Positions 23,001 to 37,300 of a stretch of 64,000 nt of DNA are shown here, piece by piece (the stretch's first letter is position 1; every line of letters starts with the position of its first letter). Source of the stretch: Balanoglossus misakiensis (lineage: Eukaryota; Hemichordata); contig CM082581.2 in the NCBI GenBank assembly GCA_040954595.2, positions 8,184,001 to 8,248,000 on the forward strand. The letters are read 5' to 3'. The notes below the pieces were generated by a model. That model saw only the letters and a list, made by a program, of their open reading frames with translations, had not been told where the DNA came from and searched no databases. The translations under genes and the position numbers were made by a program.

Positions 23001-26000
23001 CGTACTAATTGGCACAGCCCTTTCAACACACTTTTTTTTCACGGGAAGATCCTGCCTCAACTCGGGGGGAAAGTCGATCCTCTACCTGCGATTTGTTGAA
23101 ATTTACACCTTGAATCGGATACGCGCCAAGTAAGCGGTGGAGATCATGTAATTTCTATAGTCCGGGATTTAGCACAAACGCAAACTGCCATTAGCGGCAT
23201 CGAGGTGAAATTTTTAAAAAAGGAAAAGTGAAAGAAAAGTGAGAAAGGAAATGTTTTACACACAGATGTCGACTGATTAATGGTTCAGCGCCCACAACAT
23301 TGGAAAAATAACGCCGGAAAATTAGTCCTTATTACAGGAAAACCTATCACCGGCGCGGCCAACAATGTTGGTGCTAATTGGGTCCGAGCATGCGCTCTGG
23401 TGGGCCAATTAACTCGCCGGACTGCCAGAACCGGTGAGACTATATCGTATATCCGGGTGATTGTGGCGGTTAAGATAACAATGGCTGCCTTTCCAACACT
23501 GACATAACTTTTGCCCCGAGATATATGCCCCACCTAATATGAGCTCAAGAGTTTTCATTATACTCAAAATGATGCAATTTTGAATAATCCCTTTATAGAT
23601 TTCATTGTGTACACACCAACTTTTTTGGGTTGCAAACGAAGGAATGTCCCTTACAAGATCTATCCAACACCACTTGTAGTGTTTGTAAAACCCCAAGTAC
23701 GTATAATTAAATTTGAAAACGCACTGTTTTATCTGAAACACTGAAATCTGAAAAACTGTTAATTTTATTAGATCTTGGCACACACAGGAATACTCTAGAA
23801 TTAATTTACATAAAATGATTAAGCAAAATGTGGATAAGCGTATGCAAAGATGAACTGTCAACGGAATTTGAATATTGACCTCAATCAACAGGTGATATCG
23901 AACCGAGAGCCTCAGGCAATAACTGTGTTTCTTTCTCACACACCATCTGACCACCCCTTAAAGATGCGAGCGATCCGAATATCTTGGTCCCACACTTCAT
24001 CCACGGACACAATTTCCAGTCACAAATATGACCTCGATCGCATCCTGGGCAAGAATAATTTTAGAATTTTAAATGCAAACTGGAGCATTTTACAGACACT
24101 ATACAAAGCCGCACACAAGTGGTCGTCTCATCGATTCGTTCGCCTTTCATATTTCCGCCCGACCGACCAAATCTGTTAGCCCCAACGACGAGAATAAACT
24201 CAAAATGTCAAAATATGAACCGGTAAATGTCAAGTATAATCGGATTATGAAATCACACCAGCCCAGATCAGCATATACAACATTTTCTTCCTAAGACAAA
24301 ATCTCCATATTTTAATTTTTTATTATTTTAAATTCAATATTTCATGCCAAGAAAGGAAAAGTCACGGGTAAACTGTGTCACTAACGTGGGGGTTCTCTCC
24401 CTCTCCACAAAGACTTCGATATCTCATAACCTGTACTTTCGTGTTGTGTGCAATTACGCAGTATAGTTCTAATTCTGATGAATTGAGCAATTACGGTATT
24501 GTCCACGCTGCCCAGAAGACCCATAATTACACGACCAAAAGGTTTCGAATTGTCATTATTAATGTTGAAACACTAATTCAAGACATGACTGTTAGTACTT
24601 GTTACATGTAATTAGTTGTTCGCACACTCCAGGCAACGGCCGGGGCAGATATGTGATTCTCCCCGGTTCCGGCAAACACGCACACGTGCAAGACCAAGTT
24701 GCGATCTTGTTCTACGACACAAAGCCGAAAACTGCATGTGACAGGGGGGTCTCACCGGTCCCCACGTGTAAAGTGCTACCAGAGCCGTGAATTTTGAGTC
24801 GGTTGGTTAATTCAACACTCGTCGTCTCTCCGTGGCGGTAGATTTTTTTCTCGTAACGGCACATTTGCTTATTTGATCTGAATATCGCGTTTCTTCGAGA
24901 GCCACAAGTTTCTCAAAATATTAGATAAAATTACCGAGTCCTCGAAACCGCCAGTAAACAGCTCGTTGAACATTCGGGGTCAGGCTTTACCTTCCATGAC
25001 ATAAACAACTTTCATCTTTTTAAATTTTATTTCAGGGGATGTTAATAAAGAAATTTCTTTGTTAATTTGTTCTTACTTGATTTATATGACATTGACAGTG
25101 CCTGCCTTTGTGACGGCTTGAGCATTGAACCAACCAATTTCAAAAGGGTAAGATTTAAGTGCTCGTCAAAGCGAATAAAAAATTACAGTGCCTCGTAACA
25201 ATAACAAGACGATAATGGCGAAGTGACACAGTCACCAGCCAACAGCCACTCAAGGACTCTCATAAAAAAAAGCACTGTGCGTGGATTTCACATTTCTGTC
25301 GTCGCGACTCATACCGGCCGTACAGTTTGATGTAAATTCGCAGCCCAGAGGGACTTCCTGCGCCGAGGATGGGCCGAATTAAAGCGAGTCTCTTACAAAG
25401 TTCTATTCTGCTGCGGGGCACACTGTATATCGACGGATTGTACAAAACTGACATCCTGCAGAGTCAATCGTGATTTTGTCTTCATCGCTGGCAGATAACA
25501 TATAATGGCTGGGCTGCGATTGATTCATGAATATAGGGTGTCGTACATTCGTCAATTTGTCAGGCGCTCTGCACCAGACGACCTACTCCCTTTTTACTTT
25601 CATCATCTCCGCGTCACAAACTCTGATATTTGAAACAAACAGAAAATGATTTTTCTCTCGAACGACACTACGTGAATTTGCGATGTCTTTGGCGTAGATC
25701 TCGATGGCCGCGATGGTTGTCGTGTTCAGACTCTCTAAGTACAAAATGCCCAATGCGGATTGATTATCTAAAATAGGAGGGAGAAATATTGTAAATGGAC
25801 AGAGACCTTCGCGGATGGAGAGACAGAGAGACATAACAGCAGTGTTTGAAGGAGCAGCATTGTTGTACAAGTGGCACAAATCAATGGGAGCAGGCCCACA
25901 AATAGAATGCTAGAGAAAAAAAAGAGAAGTCGACAGGTTGAAAACAAACAGATGTGTTCTGGCAACATAGAGTAGCATCAAAAGAAAGAGGAGAATCAAT

Positions 26001-28110
26001 AGGCGTCGTTTTGTGTCAAAGGTAATAGCGTGACTGAATATATTCGAATTCACTAAAAAAGCGGACATATTGTCTTTTGCTGGCCGGAATTCACCACATC
26101 TTTTGGTTCCTTTGGATGTTGTTCACGAGCGAGGGTGCGTTTGGTAGCTTAATTGGTTAGTTCGACGAGTCTGGTTAAGATCAATTTTGGCGTTGGCATA
26201 GTGACCGGTGTTAAAGCGTCACTTCGTGGTCTTCTGAAAGACCCTTGGTATACCCTTAGGAGTGTCATTTATCATGATGAGTGCTGTGGAGGGCGTTACT
26301 TGTTCTGCTGCTTAGTGACACATTAGATGGTGCACCTTAATTGTGTTGTTTTTAAAGGGCCAATGCACATGTCATTTGATTTTTATTGCGTTTGGAATCT
26401 GCTTTTTGTTGTTTTGTCATTTTAAGCATATTGAAACTAAGGGCAAGTAAGAGCCCATGCGCGCGCACACAGATTTGTTCTTGCCTTGAGAAATACACGG
26501 AAGTGATATAAAATCAAAGAAATACTCTACAGTACGACTATCAGTTTGCCATGGGTGAATCCGTTGATTTGTACCTGTGTCGAAAAGTAGAAGGAAGGGT
26601 GGTGGGAATCCCAGCCGACTGACACTCCACTCGACCTTTACAATGTTACACAACCACTTTAACTTGATTGCCCCGGATCGTTGCGAACCGCGACTGTCAT
26701 CGAATGTGTAGATCTCCGTGTTCGGGCTATGTTTATCTCCACCATATCGCGTCACATTAAAGGGGAGATCATCGGCGAGGATTTCCTTGAACGGTGAAAC
26801 GTGTCTCCACTATCAGTTCTCAGAATTCTGTATCCATAACAACTGATGGAAATCTTGGTGTGTGTGTTTTTTTTTCCACTTTTTGACGTCGCTGAACCCT
26901 TGGATACATGTATACAGCGAGATCCCCTTTGCAGTGTAGGGTGCTCAGCGCGCTTGGTCACGAGCCCTTTGTTTAAGTCTTATTCTAGCCAATAAGTACC
27001 TCATATTTAAATCCCCTTAAAATGTGTCAAGTTTTTTGTTAAACAAAGCAACATAACAGAAACGACGCAATTTGTTAGAAAATCGCGTTAATGAGTAAGG
27101 AGCATTAAGGTGCGCGCATTCATTAAAGAATAAAGCGCTTAATAAACATATTCGGTTGTTGGTCCTGGCTAAGTTTAAAAATCTGGATATGATGTCTCAT
27201 TCTGACGCCATTAGTGCTTAGAAATACGCCGACATAAAACACTTCAAGATTTTCAAGAACGGCGTTTCAACGCGTGGCCACTAGTTCGATTTAAAAATTA
27301 CAGAAATACGAGTACAGTAAAGTAAGACTTCAGTACATTTACATCGTCATCGCCATAAATGGACGGCGCCACCTAGATTTTGTTCTCTTCGCCGACTATC
27401 GTGCCGGTGCGTATCCTAAAATAGAGAAACCCGTCTTTCTGAGAAAATTCGACTCACTCCTTAAACGGTCCCTATCTCTATATACCCAATCAAATCACAA
27501 TAATTGATAGTCATTTCACTACACTTAGTCAAATGACTACGATTTATATTAATTTCGGCGCTTGTTCTTTCCCCAGTATTCGTAATTCGCCATCGCCTCG
27601 GGTCTTGGTCTGCATGCGGTACGTTTTAAATATGCCGCGCTGCCTTTGGGCGTTGGGTTTCCCTGATGTGAACGCGAGTTTTGTTAAAAGCCGGCGATTT
27701 GCACAACGACAATCCTGTCTCGAACATACTGTTTGTAATATTACACATAAAATCTCACGGGACTTTGTAAAAAAACACGTAACCTCGTGCACATTTCGAG
27801 GAAAGCATAAAAAACAACATTCCCCGGGTTACAATGTACATGTACACCAGAACATCACCGCTGTGCCCTAAAAAATACAAATGCACCCAGTTTACCGAAA
27901 CGAGTTTAACATCATTATTTTTGGCTGCATACGGCTGGTGAACCCCTATTTTTGACAAAAAGGGTTATTTTTTGGTGCCCATTAGAAATGTGATTTGTTG
28001 AAGTAATTAGTCCCTCAGGGCCTGTGTGGTATTTCAGTAGCTTCAGCGAAGCCCGGAAAATACGTCGCATGTTTTATATCTTGTGATTACGAAAGAAAGA
28101 AACGGGGAAA

Positions 28111-28143
<33 letters not shown>

Positions 28144-28820
28144 GAAACAATTTGAGGAATCTGAGCGTTTTAAACCCATGTATTGCGTCTCAACATCACT
28201 GGCTGTGTGATCACACGGAACGATAGACGCGACAAGCCAGACAAAACAGGAGAACGGGGCTGGTGGCAAAAAAAATGTAATAGTCCGAACACAACAATGC
28301 AAAATCGCTTTAAGGGATCACAGTCGAGGTCCAGCGCTTTGTGTGGCAGAATTAAATTGGGGGAAAACAAGCTGGTACTCTTCCAGAGTTTTCGGAGCAG
28401 CCATTCCAGAAATAAGCCGATTCCCACTCCGTGTCCTTTCCATTGAAATCTTGCAACGTATAAAACCACCGTACAAATGGGATTAGTCCATTTCGGGGTT
28501 GTCTCCAACTAGCTAGCTGCATGCGCGCAGATGGTCTAAGTGGCGGAAATTTCGGGGGGGGGGGGAGTTGAGTCGAGATTGTAGAAAAAGATAACCAGAC
28601 TTTCAGACTTCCTAGTTAATTTACTGCCTGAAGAGCAATTATCTAAATAATGAAAATGTTTGAAAAGAGCCTTTATTATTTGAGATTCGCATTTTATTTC
28701 CACAATTTGACTTAAATTGGAACGGTATTGTTATAGCTATCGGTAGCGATCAGTAGAAAAGTCAGCAGACACTTCACTACAACACAGAAAACACGTCACC
28801 TCTTTGTGATTTGTTCATGC
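20091..28820. other. Gene-free stretch
   Basis: No recognisable gene. Contents include a CTCF-like motif at 20222-20235 (minus), (CAAA)n at 20470-20502, a nested hairpin at 21872-21957 and TA-rich DNA at 22100-22195. A CpG-containing segment of high sequence complexity at 23330-23470 could be a conserved element. A 181-codon frame (23954-23409, minus, not ATG-initiated) and a 49-nt exon-like segment (25099-25147, plus) are also present; neither is recognised. (GA)n occurs near 28112-28143. Confidence 0.35.
20470..20502. repeat. (CAAA)n microsatellite
   Basis: About eight tandem CAAA units. Confidence 0.93.
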
Positions 28821-29056
28821 GTATGTATGTATGTATGTATGTATGTATGTATGTATGTATGTATGTATGTATGTATGTATGTATGTATGTATGTATGTAT
28901 GTATGTATGTATGTATGTATGTATGTATGTATGTATGTATGTATGTATGTATGTATGTATGTATGTATGTATGTATGTATGTATGTATGTATGTATGTAT
29001 GTATGTATGTATGTATGTATGTATGTATGTATGTATGTATGTATATGTATGTATGT
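28821..29056. repeat. Long perfect (GTAT)n microsatellite
   Basis: 56 uninterrupted GTAT units (28821-29044), then a few interrupted ones. The long methionine/tyrosine/valine/cysteine frames here are artefacts of the repeat. True length is doubtful because such arrays collapse or expand in assemblies. Confidence 0.98.
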
Positions 29057-32000
29057 AATGTACATGTATGTAATGTATTATGTATGAGTATGGCGTGTAT
29101 GTCTTATAGAAGAAATTTAGATGTGTGTATAATTGAATATTGTGAAGTTGGGCAAAACTCTCGTGAGAATTGACAATAAATGTCGTGGAATGCGAGATTT
29201 TGGGTCACTGCACATGCACAGTCTGTGGCGATTTGCGATATTTTATAATGTGTAAATGAAATCAAAAGCAAGTTTTTATTAATACTATAAAGCAACTGAG
29301 ACGCTCTCCCACCTTAAAACTTTTCAACGAACCTGATTTTTTTTAAAACTTCCCCACCAACCAGGTCGCCATTTCTATTGACACGGACCTAGCTACGTGA
29401 TCATAGTATTAACAAATATCTCCTTGGGATAATTAGTAGAAATATTGTCATTTTTATTCAAATAAGCAGCCCTACTCGTAGAGTTTCAATTGTAAAGGTT
29501 GTTTTGATGTCTGGAGAGACGAGACGACACACGTCTTTGTGGTTTGTGGGCTCTTGACGGCACTTCTCAACGATCCGTAAGTTTATGGCACCGCTGGGTC
29601 CAGTCTATGTTTCCCGTCCTCGGGCGGCGAATAACTCCAGTAATTCTTTCCGAGCGAGTGGATCTCGAAACAAACTCGGGCTCTGTAACAGCTTATTTGA
29701 ACGCGCAGAAAACCGTGAAGACAATGCCCACTCTTCCATTCTCTGGTCAATTTTATCTGTCTTCTTTATTTGATCAATGGCGGTGACGTGAGTGGGGGGA
29801 TGTCCAGACCTCCTCCGCGTAAACCACGAAAAGTTTTTGTGTGTCTCTCTCTCGGCGCTAAATATAGATGCGCATTTTGCCGATGTTTGGAGACGAGACG
29901 CCAGTTAAGTAGGTGAAAAAGAGATCACTCTGCCAATCAAGAGACTTAGAATGAAAACAATTACCGGCTAGTCACTGGAGCAAAATTCAGGCCATTCACG
30001 TCACACCGTATCCCGGCTGAGGGGCGGTTTGGTGCCGTGGAGGGGAGTCCAACAAAGACTTGACTTGATGTGGCTTGACAGGTAAGCGCGGCGATCGCAA
30101 TGTTTACGCTCGCCCCCACTGTGAAATGAACACAACTTGCTCTCATTAAGTTTTTATTAATTGCTGACAATCTGATAATTGGCGCTTAACAATTCGTTTG
30201 GAACAAACCTTTCCCCCAACTCTGTGTGACAATTGCCAGTACTGCACGTTCCATTTCCCCCATACAATCCCCAGCGCCGGCGATTATTGGTAGAATTTGG
30301 CAGCATTGTTCGCGGACAAAACGATGGCATGCATCCCACATTCAGGCAGGCGTCACTGTTCCCGAGATGATCAGGGTTCAAGTATCGTCTAATTGCTGAA
30401 ATTGCCAGCTCAAAGGACAACAAAAAAATCAATGACTGACATAGGAATATCCTGACAGTTAAAGCTTCTTCGCGAACTTTCGACCGGTGATGTCAGGCAT
30501 TTCAACGCAAAAATATTAACTGAAGCAACTCCAATTGTGTGGTATTACGTAGTATTCTACACAGTAGGATACGTAAAATGGCCCGTTTTGGACAGCTGTG
30601 ATTTCAATCACTTATCAATCTAACTTAGTTTTGTTTTTGCTCGTGTAGTATCGTTTGTTTTTGCTGCAATAACGTGGGTCGATAATAATTTGAGCATTGA
30701 GTCTGTTCTCTGTTTCATAATATCAAGTCATGAAACCCAGTTGACCGGGAAGCCAACAACGGGCGCTCTTACCTCTAAATGAGCTAAAAAAAATAAAGAT
30801 GTCTGTGATTTTCACCAGGGAGCCCCTTCAACTCCAAGGTGTATAAGCTTCCTGGCGTACGATCACAATGGCCTGAAGTAGAAGCCATTGTTTGAAGGAG
30901 GGGGATAATGATTGGTACGTGAAAGGGTGTGCGAATAGCCCTGTGTAAGTTCATTATTCTGTCACAGGTGTGAATCAGCTGGGACTTGGATAATTGGACA
31001 GCGAGATGGCCATTTTTTTCTTGGCTGTTTTATCCATACATGGCTACACGCGGAGCAGCTCCTTGCTCTACTACTGGGGGCCTTGTCTGTTTCATAAGCA
31101 GTTGTGGTTTTAAAAGTTTGATTCTTAGTGCAAAAGTCGGCGAGTGTGTAAAATTTGAAAAAATGTCCGAAGTTATTGATTAAGCATTTTTTATTTTAAC
31201 AGTTGTCTGAGATTTAATGACTTTATGATTTCTCTACAAATAATGATACGCAATTGCTAATACCAGCGCGGCGAACAAAAAGACTAATTTCCCTCAGACA
31301 CCAGTAAAATTTAAGCTGTTTGCCTGTAGTGGGTTTGGCTGACGAAGTGCCGTGTACGAGCACTGACGAAGCGATGGTGGGGACGGGCAGCGAATATCGA
31401 CTGAGGGGAACAGGTTGTGTACTTTAACTGCGCATTGTCGAATACCGCTTAGTTTACACAACTTGCAAAATCCCTTTATGTCCGTCAGTCCGCAAAACAA
31501 ACCCTCTAAATCACCAAGCAAACACTTGAAGATTTCTAAGTAAACACGGGTGAGAGTGAATGAGATTCGCTCTTTGCCTATAGACAGTGGTGTCTATGGT
31601 CTTGCAAAAAAGGGTCACTCCTGTGGGCCTCTTTTGTGTTTCAGGACGGTTTAACATACCACTACAAGTACAACGAGCATTGTCCTTGTTTAGGGGGGAG
31701 AACTCTAGCGCCAAGAGTTTGCACAAAGGGGACAGAAGCAAGAGGCACCGGTGAAGTGGAAGCGTTTTGTTTGGGAGCCTCTCAGTAATTGCCCTCTTAA
31801 AATCCCATGTTAATTGCTAGGCGTGGCGCCATCGGGGTGAGAATTTCGGAAAATCAACATAATTTGGGCGAAAAACACACAGTCAAATGTGTGGGCAATA
31901 AACGCTACAATGGACAATAGGCTAGGCTCAAACAAAAAGCTCTAAATTGGGGTAAACCCTAATCACCCTCCTTCGGGGCTTGCTTTAGCAACAACTACAG

Positions 32001-34272
32001 TCATAATTTGAGCACTTTGCGAGACTAAGATGTCGATTTGCGATAACGGACCGCCACTAAAAAACAAAGTATGTCGCAAAGAACTTCTTTTTCAGCGATG
32101 TTATTTAATCTGAAAAAGTTATCCGAGTGAAGTATAGAAGGCCACTCTGTGTTTATTCTTCTAAATTTCACTTGTTGTGTTGAACGTCTTTCAGATTCGA
32201 CACAATGGCAGACAAGCAGTCGACGAGACGCTCAATTTGCTGTGCAATTTAACCAGCTTAAAGGTTGGACAATAGCCCCGCTAACATCCCCGGAGAACAC
32301 GCAAACGGAGTGGGTTGGTCTTTAATTGCCTGTCGCTTGTTTTCGCCGTTCCCCGTTCGGTCCCTGGTTGGCCAGAGCGCCGGCAATTAAGCCTGTGAGT
32401 GGGGGGGGGACTGGGAGTCGGCTAAATAGGAAGATATAAACGTGGGCAAATTGCCCGCACCTTTTCAACAAGAGAATCTTTAAGTTGCGAGCGACTATTG
32501 TGCAGAGAAAAAGATAACACGCCGCCGCCATCGCCTCGTCTAATAGTATGACTAGTCTGAGAAAAGGGAGGAATTCGGCGTGAAGTGGGGACTCGTGGGG
32601 GAAAATTGCCATTCGCTTTCTTCCGATTAAAGAGGGAAATTGCAGCCCACTTTTTGTGTGATAGTTTAATTGCAAGCTCACTCAAATTCAATTTTCAACG
32701 ACTACACATGTCACCGTGCTCTTGTTGGGGGAGGCAGCATCCGGTTCAAGTTGAGTTTTCACTTTGCTCTGTGCCCCGCACCGGTAAAGAAGGCCGTCTC
32801 GCTGGGCCCACACAACGGCACATCCGACTATCTTCTTCAATTTAGCTTGAATGCACAGATACGGGGGATCGGTGTCTTATTGCGAAATTCCGCTCTTTGC
32901 CGCGATCGTTGCGGACCGAAATCAAAGACCATGAGACCGTTTTTGTCGAGCAGATTGTTAGTTCGAAAATGCTGTGTAATTACGCCAATTTCGCATAGAG
33001 AAAAAAAAAACGACAAAGCTACGCACAATTGCTCGAGTTGACCCCTGGCAGTCAATGTCTAATGCTTAGGAACCGCCGCTCGATAACCCTGGCTACACGC
33101 ACATGTTGAACCATGGGCTGCATGAACACTGGAAACTTAAGAAAAAAATAACAAAAAAATCGCTGCATGCCACGGGGGACATTAGCAAAGAACATGCTCC
33201 TTTAGCCCCGAGACCTTACACTCTTTTCTTCAGACACCCATTACAATATTCTGTTGTAACTATTGCCTAGCACCGACCACTTTTACTCGTTGAATAAGCC
33301 GCTCATTTATACCAACAGTGGTGACCCGTCGATCCCACCTGTCCCCGCCGCGGAGAGATATCCCACCGACTCTGCTGGACGTGACGCGGTGAATAGCGAC
33401 CAGCTCAGAGTGGGTGTCTCATAACTTTTCATAATTTATAGACTGTACATGCATGTCATTTCAAAGAACCGTTTGTTTCCTCCACCGGTGAATGATATCA
33501 CACCGGAAATGACGTCAAACAGCCCAAAACGGACTAGTTCGCCCACATGATTCAGAGATTGAGAAGTGTGCCCTCGGAAGCAGCGAAGCTATCTTTCATT
33601 TCATTATCAGCGTCTATACAGTGCACCCGGGGTGAAAATTTACAATTCTGCATTTTCCACACGCGGCGACTGCATAGGTTGTCGGATGGACTTCAAGCAC
33701 TCGCATCGGTAAATGTGGGGATAATTTGCTCCAATAATTCGAAAATTGACGATCTCTCAGAGAACTCTTTTCAAAAGGATAAATGTTTAAGGTTTCCCTC
33801 GGCAAAGCACTGTCAAAAGTGTTAAACTTCGGGGTTGGCGGTTGAATTTCAAAATACATGCATTAGTAAAATTTGAGATGTAATTTACAAAAAAAAATTG
33901 ATGACTCTCACGTACTCATTTCAAAAGCCCTAGGGGGAACAGTTTAAAAGTCTCCTTCCAGGACACCTTGTGCGAATACTTTATTCTGGGTATACAATTA
34001 TCCATAATTTATCCTGGCTAACTGAACGGTTATAGAGTACCCGGTACCTGAAGGCGCTCATAATTGCGGACATTTACAACGCCAATATTTGTGCAAATTG
34101 CCACCGGTTTCTTTCAGTGGCAAAGGCCGACTAACCTTTAGCACTTACCGTAAACACCTAGTGTGAAGTCTGAGAAGGGCCGTGAATTAAAAGAAAATTA
34201 ATTTTATCATCAGATGATGTCTGAGATTTGCCGTTTTTGATAAATCGCCAAATATTCACAGAGTTTATACTA
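29057..34272. other. Gene-free stretch
   Basis: No protein-like exon. On the minus strand an 11-nt segment near 30769-30779 sits between a TTTTTTTTAG acceptor and a GTAAGAG donor, but is too short to judge. Several moderately CpG-rich, complex segments (29.5-30.4 kb, 32.3-33.4 kb) could be regulatory; this needs comparison to show. Confidence 0.3.
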
Positions 34273-34275
34273 AAA

Positions 34276-34326
<51 letters not shown>

Positions 34327-34328
34327 AT
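34273..34328. repeat. (AAAT)n microsatellite
   Basis: About 13 AAAT units on the plus strand. Confidence 0.95.
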
Positions 34329-37300
34329 GAAAATATCCAATATATACATAGGTCAGTGTGTTAATGTGTGTATTGAGCATGTTTTTTCATTTCACATTTG
34401 CACTCGTAAGCTTACTCGTGCACTCGAGCACTAAGTTGTAACATTTATTACAAAGAATGCGCACGCAATTCCACTTTCAGGCGTTTCCCATCCACGGCAA
34501 ATTGAAAGCCTGAGGCACATAGATGAAAAAAAACTGCTGTTGAAGCGAAGAGACAACTTCTCAGCTTAAAATTTGTCAAATTGTGTTCCGCCGCAATTTT
34601 CGTATTAGCTTCGGCTGTTAATAACACGAGTGTATTATTATGTGCAGCGAAGACAGCGCGTATCTCTGATAGGTCGCTGACGGGTCCCGACCTGCATCGA
34701 AAACTATTAACCGATAAAAACCCTGGTTAAATGGAACTCAATTCCTAACTTTCAATCGGTCCCCGGGTTAATGACCTCATTTGAAAGATGTATCGGCAGT
34801 TTGGGTACACAATAAAAACTCTTGAAAATGAAAAAGAGGGAATATTTAGCCGCAATATGCAACTTAATAACCAATCACAGGCGCCTTTTATGATTCTAAA
34901 TGGGCGAAATTGTTAAATCATTCATTCAAAAAAGCTCACATATATTCCCACTTTGTCAGTGTCTCAATTATAGTAGTCCTTTGATACGATTTTTCATCCA
35001 TGGCGGTAGTGTATATGATAGAAACTCTAGTGAAGTCAACTCCCACGGGGGGCTCGTTTTTTTGTTCATCCTGATTGCCAAAACCAGAGTAATCTTCAGT
35101 CTGGCATTTCTGACTTCCTTACACTCTTTTGCCCAGTCCCTCGGTCGTTTAGCTTTGTAGGGGCCAGACAATGCGATTAATTACAATTATAACCTATCGG
35201 GGTGACTGATCGATTGCAGAAGATTGGTTGCAATTACGCGGCCATTGACGACATCAAACGGAGAAATTGCCTCGACATTTCGTCGGATGGAGAGTTCGAG
35301 TCTGTGCACTTTGTTCTGGTGCTGTCCTGGGGCGGTTGCGGGAACACTGAGACAGCGAGCGGAACATGTGCGGTCCACTTGCACTGACCGCCATATTGGT
35401 TGTAGGGCTCATCTGTTTATTGACGGCAAGGCGACGAGGTACGCAGTCATCTCGCGTGGGTTATGCGCACGATCCAAGGAGATCTACAGAACTAATAAAT
35501 AAAACACGAAATCGCCTGTTATTGCTAATAGATACTTACTTTTTACCAGTGGTATTAAAATAGCACATTGCAAGGATAGCGACCAAAAGTTATCCCTGTC
35601 CTACATGTACACGTGGCCGGTTTAAAAACAATGATCTGAGGTCGATTCATCAAATAACGTGCCACTGTGAAAATGACGTCTCAAGTGTCGCTTTCATCTC
35701 TTGCATTCGTTGTTTGCGGTAGCATGAATCATAACAGAGACAGTTAGTAGACCTTGCATAGAGATATGAAGAGGTGAGACAGTCAGACAGACAGATAGAT
35801 AGATAGATAGATAGATAGATATGGATGGGTGGACAGACGGATGGATAGGTGGGTGGATAGATAGATGAATCAGTGGATGGATAGATGGATGGATGGGTGG
35901 ATGAATGGATGTATATGGATCAGCTCATTTTCACCGCTATCTTGTAAAGTTCAACTAAGTCAGGTGTTCGCACACGTCTTCGCCGCGCCTTTTCAAATCT
36001 TGCCGAGGCGTCTGCGTCGTCTACTGGTAAAATGATGAATAGAAAGGAGCTAACGCGGAGAGTCTTTTCAATCTAAAATTGAACGCTTGTGCTAATATGA
36101 AACGCGATTCTCACCTGGCGGGTTTTAGAGGTAATAAAAAGACGAGGTCTTCATTATTTGCTAGCCAGTGGAAAAACAGTTTTGTCTGAGGAGACGATCG
36201 AATTTACAGGCATCGGTGGGAAATATCAATTATTGAGCCCGAGTTGGTTGGAGATCTCGCCGAATATAAGTTCGCACATATGAGAACCGTCTGAGCGCCA
36301 GGAAAAAAGATTTACGGCTTTAGCAGGTTGATAGGTTAAGTTTCAAACGAGCCATCTTCCCGATGTCACATTCTATTTGCCGACTCGTTCCTTTTTATTA
36401 GCTAGGTGATGGACCGGTAGTTGATCGTACATTAAGAGGCCATTCTCAAAAGCGATCTCTGTAAATTTGCTTTTAATGCGGTCTGGTTATGGAGCTGTTT
36501 GTAATCCCGGGTTCTCTTTGCAGTTCCCCAGGTGAGCCTGCGCGGTATCCTCGCGTGGATTCCCGGCAGAAGCGCCGGCCTATTTGGACGCGACGCTAAA
36601 TGGAAGGCGAAAGCCCAAGACGTCACTGCGCCAGGCGAGAGGGGTTTTACTTAAAATGGCTTCTTCTTTTTTAAAAGCGCGGGACTGTTTTAAGATGAAT
36701 TATTGACGAGGGTTTTAAGTCCGCCAGGAATGCTTTTAAGGGTAAATAGAGAAATCGGGCCGGCACGTCATAGTGAATACATCAGTTTTCTTGGGTAGAA
36801 CAGTCTCTCTGCCACCACTAAGACAGTCCGAACCGCTGCCGAGTCAATTATGCCTCATACTTTATTGATGAAATTATATTGGCGGCGATTAATCTGTTCC
36901 ATGCATTAATGATGACACATTGATATAAATAAAAGGTTTAAATGTGTGAGATATTGGGGCCTTTCATGAAATGATAAAAACACTTAATAATATACGCCAA
37001 GAGTGGATGAGGGCTGCTCCCTCTGCGACCCCCATCACACCGGTGCGCCTGCGCAGACGGTTATCAGCTCCAAGTTTCTGGTTATAGTCATGTTTATTGA
37101 ATGAGAGGCAATTTAGTCCCCTGTTCAGTTTGAACACAGTGTTATACAAGCTTTAAATTTGTCCGTCCTTTGTTATCGGTACACACAGTTTACGACACCG
37201 TTCGAGTCGATCGCTAATGTGCCGCGCCGCTTCATCAGCGCGATGAAGTCGGTCGTATACACACAAACAAGAATTTTTTTACGGACCTGCTTCTTAAAGC

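Noticed and set aside
23409-23954. 181-codon minus-strand frame
   Set aside because: It does not start with ATG, is rich in Cys/Ile/Leu/Lys as expected from translated AT-rich DNA, and shows no domain. It is the least comfortable rejection, and a codon-conservation test would settle it.
25099-25147. 49-nt plus-strand exon-like segment (ACLCDGLSIEPTNFK)
   Set aside because: Weak acceptor tract, too short, and no partner exon.
28806-29173. Long Met-Tyr-Val-Cys reading frames
   Set aside because: Translation of the GTAT array; the same occurs at 45936-46347 and 58126-58395.
30769-30779. 11-nt microexon between TTTTTTTTAG and GTAAGAG, minus strand
   Set aside because: Too short to support without transcript evidence.
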